The notes beneath the pieces were generated by a model. The model was given only the letters and a program-made list of their open reading frames with translations. It did not search any database and had not been told where the DNA came from. Both the position numbers and the translations under genes were made by a program. From Rossellomorea aquimaris (GTDB lineage Bacteria; Bacillota; Bacilli; Bacillales; Fictibacillaceae), in assembly GCA_020524245.1 (NCBI GenBank), contig JAIVLN010000001.1, positions 558,001-622,000 of the forward strand: a stretch of DNA of 64,000 nucleotides, given 5' to 3'. Shown here piece after piece: positions 16,616 to 26,313 of this stretch. Positions within the stretch are counted from its first letter, which is position 1. Each line of letters starts with the position of its first letter.

Positions 16616-19492
16616 ATGGATCACCTAACTTCCTTCATTGAAAAAATTAAGCATTTCATGAAGGTTTTAGATGATAAGAACATATTTAAGTTCAGTCGTA
16701 TCACTGGAAAAGTGGTTTGGAACTTATTCTTGATCTTATTAGTAATTACTGTTGCCGGTGGATTTTTTGCTACTGGCGTCGGGGCAGGCTACTTCGCCTC
16801 TCTCGTTAAAAACGAACCTATCCGTACTTACAATAACATGAAGAATGACATATACAACTATTCAGAGACCAGTAAGATTTATTTTGCAGATGGGACGTTG
16901 TTAGGAAACCTACGATCAGACGTCATCCGACAAGAAGTCGATATTAAGGAAATTTCGCCTCATGTCATCGATGCTGTCATTGCGACGGAAGATCAGTATT
17001 TCCATGAACACGAAGGGATTGTTCCGAAAGCGATTGCACGTGCCATCTTCCAAGAGGTGACGGGCGCAGCCGTCCAGACAGGTGGTAGTACACTGACACA
17101 GCAGCTTGTCAAAAACCAGATCCTTACACGAGAAGTCTCTTTCGACCGTAAAGCGAAGGAAATGCTTCTCGCACTACGTCTAGAACGTTATTTTGAAAAA
17201 GAAGAAATTCTCGAAGCGTACCTTAATATCGTACCATTCGGGCGTAACGCTTCCGGAAGAAATATCGCCGGTATCCAGGCGGCTGCCCAAGGAATTTTTG
17301 GCGTTGAAGCGAAAGATCTCACCCTTCCTCAAGCAGCTTTCATTGCTGGTTTACCACAAAGTCCGTTCGGTTACACTCCTTTTACAAACGATGGAAAAGT
17401 AAAAGAGAACTTGACTGCCGGTCTGACTCGGATGAAAACGGTACTTTCCAGAATGCATACCGGAGGGTACATAACGAAGGAAGAATATGAGAAAGCACTC
17501 GCAACAGACATCACGAAAGATTTCGCGAAAGATACGCCGAGTCCTTTTGAACAATATCCTTGGTTGACGATGGAAATCGAACGTCGAGCTGTCAATGTAT
17601 TGAAAGTTCAATTAGCTGAAAAAGACGGCAAGGACTATTCTGAATTGACACCGACTGAAAAAGAAAGCTATGCGAAAGCAGCCGACCTCGAATTGAGGAA
17701 GAAAGGCTATAAGATCCATACGACGATTAACAAAGAAATCTACGATCGCATGCAAAAGGCGAAAGGTGAAGTGCCTTATGCGAAGGACAAATATGAGCCG
17801 ACAACAGATGAAAAAGAAATGGAAGACGTCGGTTCCATTCTTATCAAAAACGATACAGGTGCGATCCTCAGTTTCGTAGGTGGACGTGACTATAATCGAG
17901 AAAACTTGAACCACGCAACACAAGCGAAGCGACATAACGGTTCAACGATGAAGCCGTTGCTAGCCTACGCACCAGCCATGGAACAAGGTATCATCCAACC
18001 AGGATCTATAATCCCAGATACAGAGTTCACTTTTGCCAATACGGGAAGCACTCCGTGGAAAGTTCAGAACTACGGTGGAAGGTATCATGGTTTGGTCACT
18101 GCTCGTAAAGCGTTGCAATGGTCATACAACGTACCTGCGGCAAGAACGTACGTGAAAATGGATCCACTCAAAGCGACCGAAAACCTATACGAGATGGGCT
18201 TTACGACAATTGGTCAAAACGAACGATACAACCGTTCCCTGGCACTCGGAAGTCCGACATACGGGGTAACAGTTGAAGAAACGACGAATGCGTATGCGAC
18301 ATTTGCAAACGGCGGTAAGTTCGTCGACGCGTATATGATAGAAAAGATTGAAACAAAAGAAGGAGACACCTTCTACGCACATGAATCCAAGTCAGTAGAT
18401 GTATTTTCTCCACAAACAGCCTGGTTGACGATCGATATGATGCGTACGGTCTTCAATAATGGTACGGGTGCAAGTGCAAACAGTTTCTTGAAATTCCGCT
18501 CTGACTGGGCTGGTAAGACGGGAACATCCCAACAAACAAGAGATACCTGGTTCATTGCAACCAACCCGAACGTTACACTCGGTCTATGGATGGGTTATGA
18601 TACACCGAAAACCATGTCTGACTCAGAACATGGGTCCCATACAGTACGTGGAATCCGGGTATGGTCAGCATTAGCCAACGCAGCATATGATGTCGATCCG
18701 AAGCTGATGGATCCAGGTGGCAGACATAAAATGCCGGGCGGAATCGTCAAAGCTTCCTTCTGTGGAATTTCAGGTAAGCTTCCTTCTCCATTGTGTCAGG
18801 AAGCAGGTCTCGTCGAAACGGACTACTTTAATGTGAAGTACTTGCCGAAGTCTGAAGACGACAGTCTCCAACAAGTAAAATACGTCGTAAACTCTCAAGG
18901 CAAGAAATTCAAAGCACTTGGAAACACGCCTGGAGAATTTACAGACGATGGCGTTATGATCAAGAAAGAATACTTTGAAAATGTCGACTTGGAAGACGTC
19001 ATCAAAGACGATTGGGATAACATCATTGGTGAAGAAGAATTGAACGATAACGGTAAAGCTCCTGGTGCTGTCAGCATCAAGAAGAGTGGTAGTAGCCTCA
19101 CTTGGGGTGCATCTGGAGAGAATGATGTCATCGGATACCGCATTTATCGTACACCGAATGGTTCGAACAAATATAGCAAGGTGGGAGAAGTGAAAGGCGG
19201 AAACGCAACAAGCTTCAAGATTTCCGGAGGAAACTTCACCTATGTCGTGCGTGCTGTTGATATCGTTGGTAAAGAATCAGCCAACAGTAACGCGGTAAAA
19301 GTTGGGGAAGATCCGAAACCGGAGCCACCACCTGAAGAACCAGAAGACCCTGAAAAGCCGAAAGATCCAAAGCCACCAGGTGATGGAGATGGAGGCGGCG
19401 GAGATAAACCTAAGCCACCACCAACGGATCCTCCTCCTGGAGAAAACGACGGAGACAGCGGCGGTTCCGATAGTGGTAACAACAACGGATAA
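16616..19492 (+). CDS. Class A penicillin-binding protein (PBP1-type, bifunctional)
   Basis: 958 residues from the second ATG (AGGGGG 8 bases before it; the first ATG is too close). Order: short cytoplasmic tail, membrane anchor (about 35-65), GT51 transglycosylase domain (EDQYFHEHEG; TGGSTLTQQLVKNQ at about 155-170), then a transpeptidase domain with SxxK at Ser443 (STMK), SxN at 503-505 (SYN) and KTGTS at 634. It polymerises and cross-links peptidoglycan outside the membrane. After the catalytic part comes a fibronectin type III-like domain (about 815-905) and a Pro/Glu/Lys/Gly/Asp low-complexity tail to the end. Monocistronic, with its own promoter and terminator. Confidence 0.93.
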   Translation: MDHLTSFIEKIKHFMKVLDDKNIFKFSRITGKVVWNLFLILLVITVAGGFFATGVGAGYFASLVKNEPIRTYNNMKNDIYNYSETSKIYFADGTLLGNLRSDVIRQEVDIKEISPHVIDAVIATEDQYFHEHEGIVPKAIARAIFQEVTGAAVQTGGSTLTQQLVKNQILTREVSFDRKAKEMLLALRLERYFEKEEILEAYLNIVPFGRNASGRNIAGIQAAAQGIFGVEAKDLTLPQAAFIAGLPQSPFGYTPFTNDGKVKENLTAGLTRMKTVLSRMHTGGYITKEEYEKALATDITKDFAKDTPSPFEQYPWLTMEIERRAVNVLKVQLAEKDGKDYSELTPTEKESYAKAADLELRKKGYKIHTTINKEIYDRMQKAKGEVPYAKDKYEPTTDEKEMEDVGSILIKNDTGAILSFVGGRDYNRENLNHATQAKRHNGSTMKPLLAYAPAMEQGIIQPGSIIPDTEFTFANTGSTPWKVQNYGGRYHGLVTARKALQWSYNVPAARTYVKMDPLKATENLYEMGFTTIGQNERYNRSLALGSPTYGVTVEETTNAYATFANGGKFVDAYMIEKIETKEGDTFYAHESKSVDVFSPQTAWLTIDMMRTVFNNGTGASANSFLKFRSDWAGKTGTSQQTRDTWFIATNPNVTLGLWMGYDTPKTMSDSEHGSHTVRGIRVWSALANAAYDVDPKLMDPGGRHKMPGGIVKASFCGISGKLPSPLCQEAGLVETDYFNVKYLPKSEDDSLQQVKYVVNSQGKKFKALGNTPGEFTDDGVMIKKEYFENVDLEDVIKDDWDNIIGEEELNDNGKAPGAVSIKKSGSSLTWGASGENDVIGYRIYRTPNGSNKYSKVGEVKGGNATSFKISGGNFTYVVRAVDIVGKESANSNAVKVGEDPKPEPPPEEPEDPEKPKDPKPPGDGDGGGGDKPKPPPTDPPPGENDGDSGGSDSGNNNG

Positions 19493-19508
19493 CGAATAAC
19501 TGAAACAA

Positions 19509-19557
19509 AAAGGACTGGCCATCATCATCCTACAATCGGATGAAAGGTCAGTCCTTT
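19509..19557 (+). terminator. Terminator of the PBP gene
   Basis: AAAGGACTGGCC and GGTCAGTCCTTT arms with an inner CATCC/GGATG stem, followed by T. Confidence 0.8.
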
Positions 19558-19573
19558 TTTGTCCAATATAAAA

Positions 19574-19593
19574 GGCGACCTGTCCAGGTCGCC
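19574..19593 (-). terminator. Terminator of amidohydrolase gene
   Basis: GGCGACCTG and CAGGTCGCC form a perfect 9-bp stem with TTTT on the minus strand. Confidence 0.85.
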
Positions 19594-19600
19594 TACATCT

Positions 19601-20455
19601 TTATAGGTGCTGCTCAATTTTCGGGAACACTTTGAGCGCGGTGTTATAGAAAACGTCTTCGTGATATTCCTTCGGGATGATGCTTTTCACAAATTCAATA
19701 TACGGCTGTACCGGAATAAGTGGCCAATCGGTCCCGAATAAAAACTTCTTGTAGTTGTCCGTGAATGTCAGGGCGTGCTTCAAATGGTTAAAAAAGCGAG
19801 GTGAATCTTTATAACGCTTCAGATCTTCCGCAGTTCCTACGACCAATCCGGACAAATCCGCGTACATGTTTCGGTTTTTGTAAACCACTTCTGCCCCGTC
19901 CAGTGTCCATGGATCTCCGAAGTGCGCCATGACGAAGTTGATGTCTCGGTGCTCCACAGCCACTTCATCCAGCGTCAATGGATGTGAGTACTTCAACAAG
20001 CCTCTTTCGGAATATGTGTCCCCAGTATGGAAAACAACAGGCAATCCGTATTTGCTCGCAATTTTATATACGGGATCGTATACTTTGTCATGAGCGTAAT
20101 AACGATAATATCCTAAGTAAATTTTTATCCCGACGACTTTCGGATCTTGTACGGATTTCTCCAGTGCCTCAATCGCCGTTTCGTCCAGGTGGTGAGGATT
20201 CACACCCGCACAATAAACGACTGAAGATGGCAACCGTTCATCCAGATCCATTCCCATCGGGGTTGAAGAAGCAGAATCCGGAAATCCTGCTTTCTCCTTT
20301 TCCTGCAACCCCATTCCGATGCCTAACACAACATTGGCTTCCTCATATTCTTTAATGATTCCGTCATATGAATAATCAAGCTTGGAAAGGTCTCTCGCCG
20401 TCTCTTTGAAACTTTCGATATCGGAAAAGTGCATATGTGCATCGATGATTTTCAT
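19601..20455 (-). CDS. Amidohydrolase family 2 protein
   Basis: 284-residue TIM-barrel metal-dependent hydrolase. It starts MKIIDAHMHFSD, with the HxH metal motif at residues 7-9, and has later histidines in FHTGDT and VMAHFGDP and the aspartate segment GTDWPL near the C-terminus, as in amidohydrolase 2 / uronate isomerase-like decarboxylases and lactonases. The substrate is unknown. It lies 32 bases after the stop of the large acetyltransferase fusion and has its own GGAAGG site, so the two probably form an operon. A shared pathway is possible, but nothing in the sequence shows it. Confidence 0.75.
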   Translation of the reverse strand: MKIIDAHMHFSDIESFKETARDLSKLDYSYDGIIKEYEEANVVLGIGMGLQEKEKAGFPDSASSTPMGMDLDERLPSSVVYCAGVNPHHLDETAIEALEKSVQDPKVVGIKIYLGYYRYYAHDKVYDPVYKIASKYGLPVVFHTGDTYSERGLLKYSHPLTLDEVAVEHRDINFVMAHFGDPWTLDGAEVVYKNRNMYADLSGLVVGTAEDLKRYKDSPRFFNHLKHALTFTDNYKKFLFGTDWPLIPVQPYIEFVKSIIPKEYHEDVFYNTALKVFPKIEQHL

Positions 20456-20487
20456 GAATAACCTTCCTTTATTAGAGAGTTAACATG

Positions 20488-23400
20488 CTAAAACCGAAGT
20501 GATTTCAAATTTTCCAGAGCAGAATCCAGGATGACGTTCTCATTCACCATGAAAAAGACAGGCTTCGTATAAAGGCGTCCTCCGTTTTCTAGATTGAGTT
20601 GGGAATTCACTTCAAAAAACATGATTTCCTTGTTGATATAAGTGGCCAGCTGTACCCCTTCTGTATCAGTTACGATTTGTAAACGGTCATCGCGATCCTC
20701 CGACCCAAACACGGCACTTTTAGGGAATCGCATTTGCTGCTCTCCTTTACCTCCGTATAGCTTTTGCCATTGTCCGGAGGCGTTCAAGAGGTTGCCCCAG
20801 CTCGCTTTCAGCTCTTTACTAGGCTTGAAATAACAATTGGTATCCCAATGTTTCATGTAAATGTACCGGTCGGCATTTTGGATGATTTCCGTCGTAGTGG
20901 CAAGAACTGATGAACCAGGCAACATCAAGAAGTACTGATGGTATTCGAATCCGTTGTACTCCTCATGCTGTTCGAGTTTCACGACCACCTTGATGCCTTC
21001 CCACTTATTTCCCTTGTTATCTTCAAGTGAAACGAACTCAGCCTCCCGTTTTTCCTTCAACAATGAGTTAGCACTAACAACCCGCAGCGAATGGTTCACT
21101 CCGCCAGCCCACGGATTCCACCAGGATTTCGGTTGTACTTTCGGGAACGACGTATCGAGCCATTCCCCATTGTTGGATTTCATCGAATACAAACCTGGGT
21201 AGAAGTCCGGTGCAACAGAAATCTCTAAGTACCCGTTACTGCAAGTATATACTTCCATACCTTCTTTTACTTTTGTCTCGAATCGAAGTGGATCCTGCCC
21301 TTTTTTCACATAGAGAGCCTCTCTCTTCGTTTCAACCGAGTCAAGCTGAAATCTTGATTCGATGACGCCTATTGGACTTAAGCTTTCCATGTTCACGTGA
21401 AATGGATGTTGTTTCACCTTATCATCTGACTTGAACGATTCGCGGTTCACCACTTTTCCATCCGATACAAGATCAATCGTCCCGTTAAAATAGGCGGCTT
21501 TAAAATCTTTCACACCGGCTTCCATCTGATCACCAGCCACGAACGGATTGTCGTTATTAATGGAAAGCTCAAGGTGATCGGTAGCCTGAGCTGGCTCTAC
21601 ACTTTGTTGTTTGGCAAAACCTCGGAACTCCTTCCAATCCTGGAATGCGCCAATTGACAAGTGAATCGGTTTTGTCTTCAAGACTTCATTCGCTTTCAAC
21701 TTTCCGATTTCTTTTTCGAAGAAGACGTACCAAGAACTGAAGTTGAATTTCAGATCATCCGGCCAGCACAACCCTCTTGGATCATTATGAACCCTTGCAA
21801 ACAACCAGTTTTCCGTCATGGATTTTCCATTCCAGTACTCGGTGAAGCAACCTATTGAATCTTTCAGTTCGACGATTCTGTTCTCATAAGGAAGGACTAC
21901 CCTCTCCATGGAATGGTATACGGGAATGTTCAGCCACAGCTCCTCAGTTAAATCATCAGAGCTCGTATTTTCCACTTCGTAATGCTGTTCCACCAATCCT
22001 TCAGCAAACAACTTCGCTATGGCATGCAATTTAATCCCTTCAAAGGCTCTGGATGTGTATGTCGCACGATAACCGACTGCATGATCCTCTTCAAAAAATA
22101 CCACCTGGTCCGCACGTAATCTCGCAAACTCTTCCGAGAAAGGCTTTCCTAGCTTCGGATACATGATAGCAGACTCCTGCTCCTCAGCTGGTTTTCTCCC
22201 CGGTTCGACCCAGTTATTGAATTTCTTCAAACAGAGCTGATACTGCCCATTGTAAAGGTGATAAGCGTCTTCACTTTCTCCAGCAAACTTCGAGCCGATA
22301 CCTTTGAACGCAACGCCGAGCTTCTTAGTAAAATTCGTCGTAGATCTATCTGGCTTCGTTGCAGTGACCTTCACTTCAGGTGAGTAGAATCCATGCTTTT
22401 TCAACGTATATTCAATCGGAATCGAGCATCTGGACTTCGGTTGCACCGTTACATCAATTTCCTTTTGCTCCGTATCGAAGAGCTTCGTTTCAGGTAAAGG
22501 AAATGCAAACGTAACAGGCTCTTTATAGTTGTTTTCGATATCCACGTAAAAGCTGGATGAAGTTCCTCTATAAGAGAGATTCTCTTTCGTATGACTGGTC
22601 ACGTTCGCAGGGAACTTCGGCATCAGACCAATTTTGAACTGCGCTTCTTTTCCATTGATGAACACCTTCGTATTCACAGTCGGGTGTGTCCGCCAAATGC
22701 TTTGGTCTTCTTCAATGGCATCCACGTAAAAAGGAGCCTCAACAATCTCTTCCTCTTTTACCTCAATTTCATCTTTTGATAGTTTGTAGCGGATATTTTT
22801 ATGATCTGAACCTTGCAAGGAAATCGTCAATGGTTTTCCTGACTTGTTCTTAATATGGTAGCGAATCTTGTACTCCGAACCGAATACCAGTTTGAAATCT
22901 TCTAAACTCGCTTCAATTCTGTAATCATCTGTTTCAATGGAACGAAGTCCACGACCGAAACGCTCGAATTCCATTTTCAGCATCCGGCCGCGGTTTGACC
23001 AGGAATACTCGTAAAAATGGAAGTTATTCTCTTTACGCCCATCCGGCTGCACTTCAATTGCTCTTGTACTCGCTTCGTACCAATTCAGGTCTTTGAAGAA
23101 TTCTTCAACGGCTTCGGTATGTAAAACAGTCGGCATGAAGTTCATCAAGTGTGTCGTGTCATCCCGATCCTCCCAGAAGAATCCGCATTTTTTATAAAGT
23201 GGTACTGCCTTTGTATTTCCAGGCCAAGTGTACAAATCAAGTCTCGGCCACTTCAGCTCGATAACACGCTCAAGCGCTTTCAACACAAGCTTTTTCCCGA
23301 TCTTTTTACCATGGTAGTCGTCACGTACGTTTAATAACGGAATGTAAAGAGCGCCTTCGTCTTCACGGTACTCACTCAAACCGCAATAACCGACAACCTG

Positions 23401-23589
23401 GTTACCATCTAAAGCCAGGTACAGGTTCAGGTTGGTCGAGTTAGCTTCTTGCTTCAATACTTGTTCTTCCGTCTGGACCGTATTGGAACCGCCCCAACCG
23501 TCTCGGCTTTTATTCCACATTTCTGCGACAGCCGCTGCATAGCTTGGATCGTATTCTACAATTTTGATTTGTTCAACCGCCTGACTCAT
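20488..23589 (-). CDS. Very large protein: N-terminal GNAT acetyltransferase fused to a long beta-rich region
   Basis: 1033 residues. About 8-150 form a GNAT fold: the acetyl-CoA-binding loop is YHGKKIGKKLV (about 94-104), followed by NTKAVPLYKKCGF, a typical motif B. The remaining ~880 residues have no membrane segment or signal peptide and are rich in beta-strand patterns, Tyr/Trp and charged residues, with repeated 'intact sandwich-like' stretches (VTFAFPLPETKLF, VTVQPKSRCSIPIEYTL). I cannot assign them to a family; they could be Ig-like or carbohydrate-related domains. GGGGGG lies 5 bases before the ATG. It is upstream of the amidohydrolase in a likely operon and next to acsA. Confidence 0.7.
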   Translation of the reverse strand: MSQAVEQIKIVEYDPSYAAAVAEMWNKSRDGWGGSNTVQTEEQVLKQEANSTNLNLYLALDGNQVVGYCGLSEYREDEGALYIPLLNVRDDYHGKKIGKKLVLKALERVIELKWPRLDLYTWPGNTKAVPLYKKCGFFWEDRDDTTHLMNFMPTVLHTEAVEEFFKDLNWYEASTRAIEVQPDGRKENNFHFYEYSWSNRGRMLKMEFERFGRGLRSIETDDYRIEASLEDFKLVFGSEYKIRYHIKNKSGKPLTISLQGSDHKNIRYKLSKDEIEVKEEEIVEAPFYVDAIEEDQSIWRTHPTVNTKVFINGKEAQFKIGLMPKFPANVTSHTKENLSYRGTSSSFYVDIENNYKEPVTFAFPLPETKLFDTEQKEIDVTVQPKSRCSIPIEYTLKKHGFYSPEVKVTATKPDRSTTNFTKKLGVAFKGIGSKFAGESEDAYHLYNGQYQLCLKKFNNWVEPGRKPAEEQESAIMYPKLGKPFSEEFARLRADQVVFFEEDHAVGYRATYTSRAFEGIKLHAIAKLFAEGLVEQHYEVENTSSDDLTEELWLNIPVYHSMERVVLPYENRIVELKDSIGCFTEYWNGKSMTENWLFARVHNDPRGLCWPDDLKFNFSSWYVFFEKEIGKLKANEVLKTKPIHLSIGAFQDWKEFRGFAKQQSVEPAQATDHLELSINNDNPFVAGDQMEAGVKDFKAAYFNGTIDLVSDGKVVNRESFKSDDKVKQHPFHVNMESLSPIGVIESRFQLDSVETKREALYVKKGQDPLRFETKVKEGMEVYTCSNGYLEISVAPDFYPGLYSMKSNNGEWLDTSFPKVQPKSWWNPWAGGVNHSLRVVSANSLLKEKREAEFVSLEDNKGNKWEGIKVVVKLEQHEEYNGFEYHQYFLMLPGSSVLATTTEIIQNADRYIYMKHWDTNCYFKPSKELKASWGNLLNASGQWQKLYGGKGEQQMRFPKSAVFGSEDRDDRLQIVTDTEGVQLATYINKEIMFFEVNSQLNLENGGRLYTKPVFFMVNENVILDSALENLKSLRF

Positions 23590-23752
23590 CGTATCCCCCC
23601 AAGTCCTTTTCTAACTTTCAGACTTTTTCGACTAAACTTACTACTTCCCTACCTTAACATAATTTAACAGCTAATTGAGGCAAAAAAATACGCCGGAAAA
23701 CGACTTTTTTCTACTGGCCTTCCACGAGCTAGATAACTTCCTACAATAATAA

Positions 23753-23778
23753 AAGCATGCGGGAGTGTCCGCATGCTT
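23753..23778 (-). terminator. Terminator of acsA
   Basis: AAGCATGCGG and CCGCATGCTT form a perfect 10-bp stem with a 6-base loop; TTTT follows on the minus strand. Confidence 0.85.
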
Positions 23779-23792
23779 CCACTTCAAAATTA

Positions 23793-25508
23793 TTAGTCTT
23801 CCATCGTGGAAAGGTCTCCTGTCGGAAGATCCAATTCCCACGCTTTCAATACACGACGCATAATCTTACCGCTTCGCGTCTTCGGAAGTTTATCCTTGAA
23901 CTCGATTTCACGCGGTGCCGCGTGTGCTGCCAATCCTTTTTTCACAAAAGTGCGAATCTCTTCTTTCAAGTCTTCGTTCGCTTCATAACCTGTTCGTAGT
24001 GCGATGAATGCCTTGATAATTTCACCACGGACCGGATCCGGTTTCCCGATGACACCCGCTTCAGCAATTGCTGGATGCTCGACGAGCTTACTCTCGACTT
24101 CAAACGGTCCGACACGTTCGCCTGACGTCATAATGACGTCGTCGATACGTCCCTGGAACCAGAAGTATCCGTCTTCATCCATGTAAGCGGAGTCTCCTGA
24201 GATATACCAGTCACCTTTAGTAAAGTAAGACTCATACTTTTCTGGACGGTTCCAGATCGCACGCATCATCGAAGGCCAACCTTTTTTGATCGCCAGGTTA
24301 CCCATGCGATATGGTGAGAGCTCGTTCCCTTGATCGTCTATAATCGCAGCCTTAATCCCTGGAAGTGGTTTACCCATGGAACCTGGCTTGATTTCCATCG
24401 CCGGGAAGTTACTGATAAGCTGTGCGCCTGTTTCCGTCATCCACCAGTTGTCATGAATGCGTAAGTCAAACACTTTGTTCCCCCAACGGACAACTTCCGG
24501 ATTCAAAGGCTCACCTACACTCAAGATATGTCGCAAGGTTGAGAGATCAAATTGCTTCACGACTTCATCGCCTGCTCCCATCAGCATACGGAATGCAGTT
24601 GGTGCACTATACCAGACAGTGACACCATATTTTTCAATGGTCGAATACCAGTCTTCTGGACTGAAGCGTCCTCCACGGATGACGTTGGATGCTCCGTTCA
24701 ACCAAGGTGCGAACACCCCGTAGGAAGTACCAGTAACCCAACCCGGGTCTGCTGTACACCAGTATACGTCATCCTCTTTCAAGTCGAGGACCCACTTACC
24801 CGTTTGGTAGTGTTGGATCATCGCGTTATGCACGTGAAGGACACCTTTCGGCTTTCCAGTCGATCCAGATGTATAATGCAGGATCATACCGTCTTCACGG
24901 TCCACCCACTCAATGGCTAGGTTTTTGCTCGCTTTTTCCATACGACCGTAATAGTCGACATATGTTTCGTCTTCTTTTACATCGTCACCAACAAGGATGA
25001 CGTGTTTCAGTGCCGGGAGCTTATCCACCGGTACACGATCCAATAGGGCTGGAGTGGTAACAAGCACTTTCGCTTCACTGTCCTCCAAACGGTCCGTAAC
25101 GGCACCCTCCATAAACGCTTCAAAAAGAGGTCCAACAATCGCTCCTACTTTCAACGCACCGAGAAACAGGAAGTACAGTTCAGGGGAACGCGGCATGAAG
25201 ATGAATACGCGATCGCCTTTTTCCACATCCAAATCTCTTAAGACATTACCAGCTTTATTGGAGAAATCTTTCATTTCTTTAAACGTATATTTTTCGTCTC
25301 GTTTCGGATCTGAAAAATAAAGGGCTACCTGATTTTTCTTTGCGGATTCAGCATGACGGTCGATCGCCTCGTAAGCCATGTTTACTCGACCCGTCGTAGA
25401 CCAAGTGAAATTCTGCTCTACCTCTTTCCAGTCAAAGTTTTGATAGGTAGTTTCGTAATCTTGCAGGTTATAATCTCCGTTGATAACCGGAAGCGCTTCC
25501 ACTTTCAT
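23793..25508 (-). CDS. acsA: Acetyl-CoA synthetase
   Basis: 571 residues, ANL superfamily. P-loop YTSGSTGKPKG, adenine motif MTETGAQ and the C-terminal catalytic lysine Lys548 in KTRSGKIMRR. It makes acetyl-CoA from acetate, ATP and CoA during growth on acetate and overflow products. In B. subtilis the equivalent lysine is acetylated by AcuA, which switches the enzyme off, and deacetylated by AcuC; both partners are encoded divergently next door. GGGGAG precedes the ATG. The promoter is TTGAGA-16-TATACT at 25544-25571. Confidence 0.96.
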   Translation of the reverse strand: MKVEALPVINGDYNLQDYETTYQNFDWKEVEQNFTWSTTGRVNMAYEAIDRHAESAKKNQVALYFSDPKRDEKYTFKEMKDFSNKAGNVLRDLDVEKGDRVFIFMPRSPELYFLFLGALKVGAIVGPLFEAFMEGAVTDRLEDSEAKVLVTTPALLDRVPVDKLPALKHVILVGDDVKEDETYVDYYGRMEKASKNLAIEWVDREDGMILHYTSGSTGKPKGVLHVHNAMIQHYQTGKWVLDLKEDDVYWCTADPGWVTGTSYGVFAPWLNGASNVIRGGRFSPEDWYSTIEKYGVTVWYSAPTAFRMLMGAGDEVVKQFDLSTLRHILSVGEPLNPEVVRWGNKVFDLRIHDNWWMTETGAQLISNFPAMEIKPGSMGKPLPGIKAAIIDDQGNELSPYRMGNLAIKKGWPSMMRAIWNRPEKYESYFTKGDWYISGDSAYMDEDGYFWFQGRIDDVIMTSGERVGPFEVESKLVEHPAIAEAGVIGKPDPVRGEIIKAFIALRTGYEANEDLKEEIRTFVKKGLAAHAAPREIEFKDKLPKTRSGKIMRRVLKAWELDLPTGDLSTMED

Positions 25509-25543
25509 TATTGGATCTCCCCTTTATTCAAAGATTTAAAATT

Positions 25544-25571
25544 AGTATATCATAAATTTGAGTATTCTCAA
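25544..25571 (-). promoter_or_regulatory. acsA promoter
   Basis: On the minus strand TTGAGA (25566-25571), 16 bases, TATACT (25544-25549). Confidence 0.7.
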
Positions 25572-25598
25572 TTTTAAAACTGTTGCTATAATTTTGTT

Positions 25599-25612
25599 TG
25601 AAAACGCTTACC
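25599..25612 (+). promoter_or_regulatory. cre site between acsA and acuA
   Basis: TGAAAACGCTTACC matches TGWAANCGNTNWCA at 13 of 14 positions (last base C). It overlaps the -35 region of the acuA promoter (-10 TATAAT at 25628-25633) and lies upstream of the acsA promoter. CcpA repression of this divergent pair is known in B. subtilis. Confidence 0.8.
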
Positions 25613-25627
25613 GTATATGGTTTCATG

Positions 25628-25633
25628 TATAAT
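25628..25633 (+). promoter_or_regulatory. -10 element of acuABC
   Basis: TATAAT, with no good -35; the cre site occupies that position. Confidence 0.6.
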
Positions 25634-25668
25634 AAGAGTAGAGTCTATCACAGGTGGTGAAACGAAGC

Positions 25669-26301
25669 TTGAAGCATACGAAGATATATAATGCCAAAAC
25701 GGTGAACACACCTAAAGGAAAATTAATAATTGAAGGTCCAATCAAACCTACAACACTTGCAAGCTATGAATTCCATGAAGACTTAACTGCGTTTCGACCT
25801 CCTGCCGAACAGCATAAAGCTTTGATCGAAATTGCAGGACTTCCAGAAGGTAGAATCATCATTGCCCGCCATCAGAACACGATCGTAGGGTATGTCACAT
25901 ATGTATATCCGGATCCGATGGAACGATGGTCTGAAGGTAAGATGGAGAATCTGATTGAACTCGGAGCGATTGAAATCATCCCAGAGTTCCGAAACTATAA
26001 GATCGGAAAGAATCTATTAAAAGTTTCCATGATGGACGATGCGATGGAAGATTTCATTGTCATCACGACTGAATATTACTGGCATTGGGATTTAAAAGGA
26101 ACCGGACTATCGGTATGGGATTACCGTAAAGTGATGGAAAAAATGATGAGTGCTGGCGGCCTCGAGTGGTTCGCGACGGACGATCCAGAAATCAGCTCCC
26201 ATCCTGCCAACTGTTTGATGGCGAGGATCGGCAGCCGAGTCGATCGGGAGTCGATCCAGCAATTCGATCAACTGAGGTTCCAAAACCGGTTCATGTATTA
26301 G
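25669..26301 (+). CDS. acuA: Protein lysine acetyltransferase AcuA
   Basis: 210 residues from a TTG at 25669, with AGGTGG 11 bases before it; this gives MKHTKIYNAKT and the 210-residue length of B. subtilis AcuA, whereas the longer GTG starts overlap the ribosome site. GNAT fold with EGRIIIARH and a divergent acetyl-CoA loop (RNYKIGKNLL). It acetylates the active-site lysine of AcsA with acetyl-CoA and so inactivates it. First gene of acuABC, divergent from acsA, under the shared cre site. Confidence 0.93.
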   Translation: MKHTKIYNAKTVNTPKGKLIIEGPIKPTTLASYEFHEDLTAFRPPAEQHKALIEIAGLPEGRIIIARHQNTIVGYVTYVYPDPMERWSEGKMENLIELGAIEIIPEFRNYKIGKNLLKVSMMDDAMEDFIVITTEYYWHWDLKGTGLSVWDYRKVMEKMMSAGGLEWFATDDPEISSHPANCLMARIGSRVDRESIQQFDQLRFQNRFMY

Positions 26302-26313
26302 GAGGTGTCTTTT

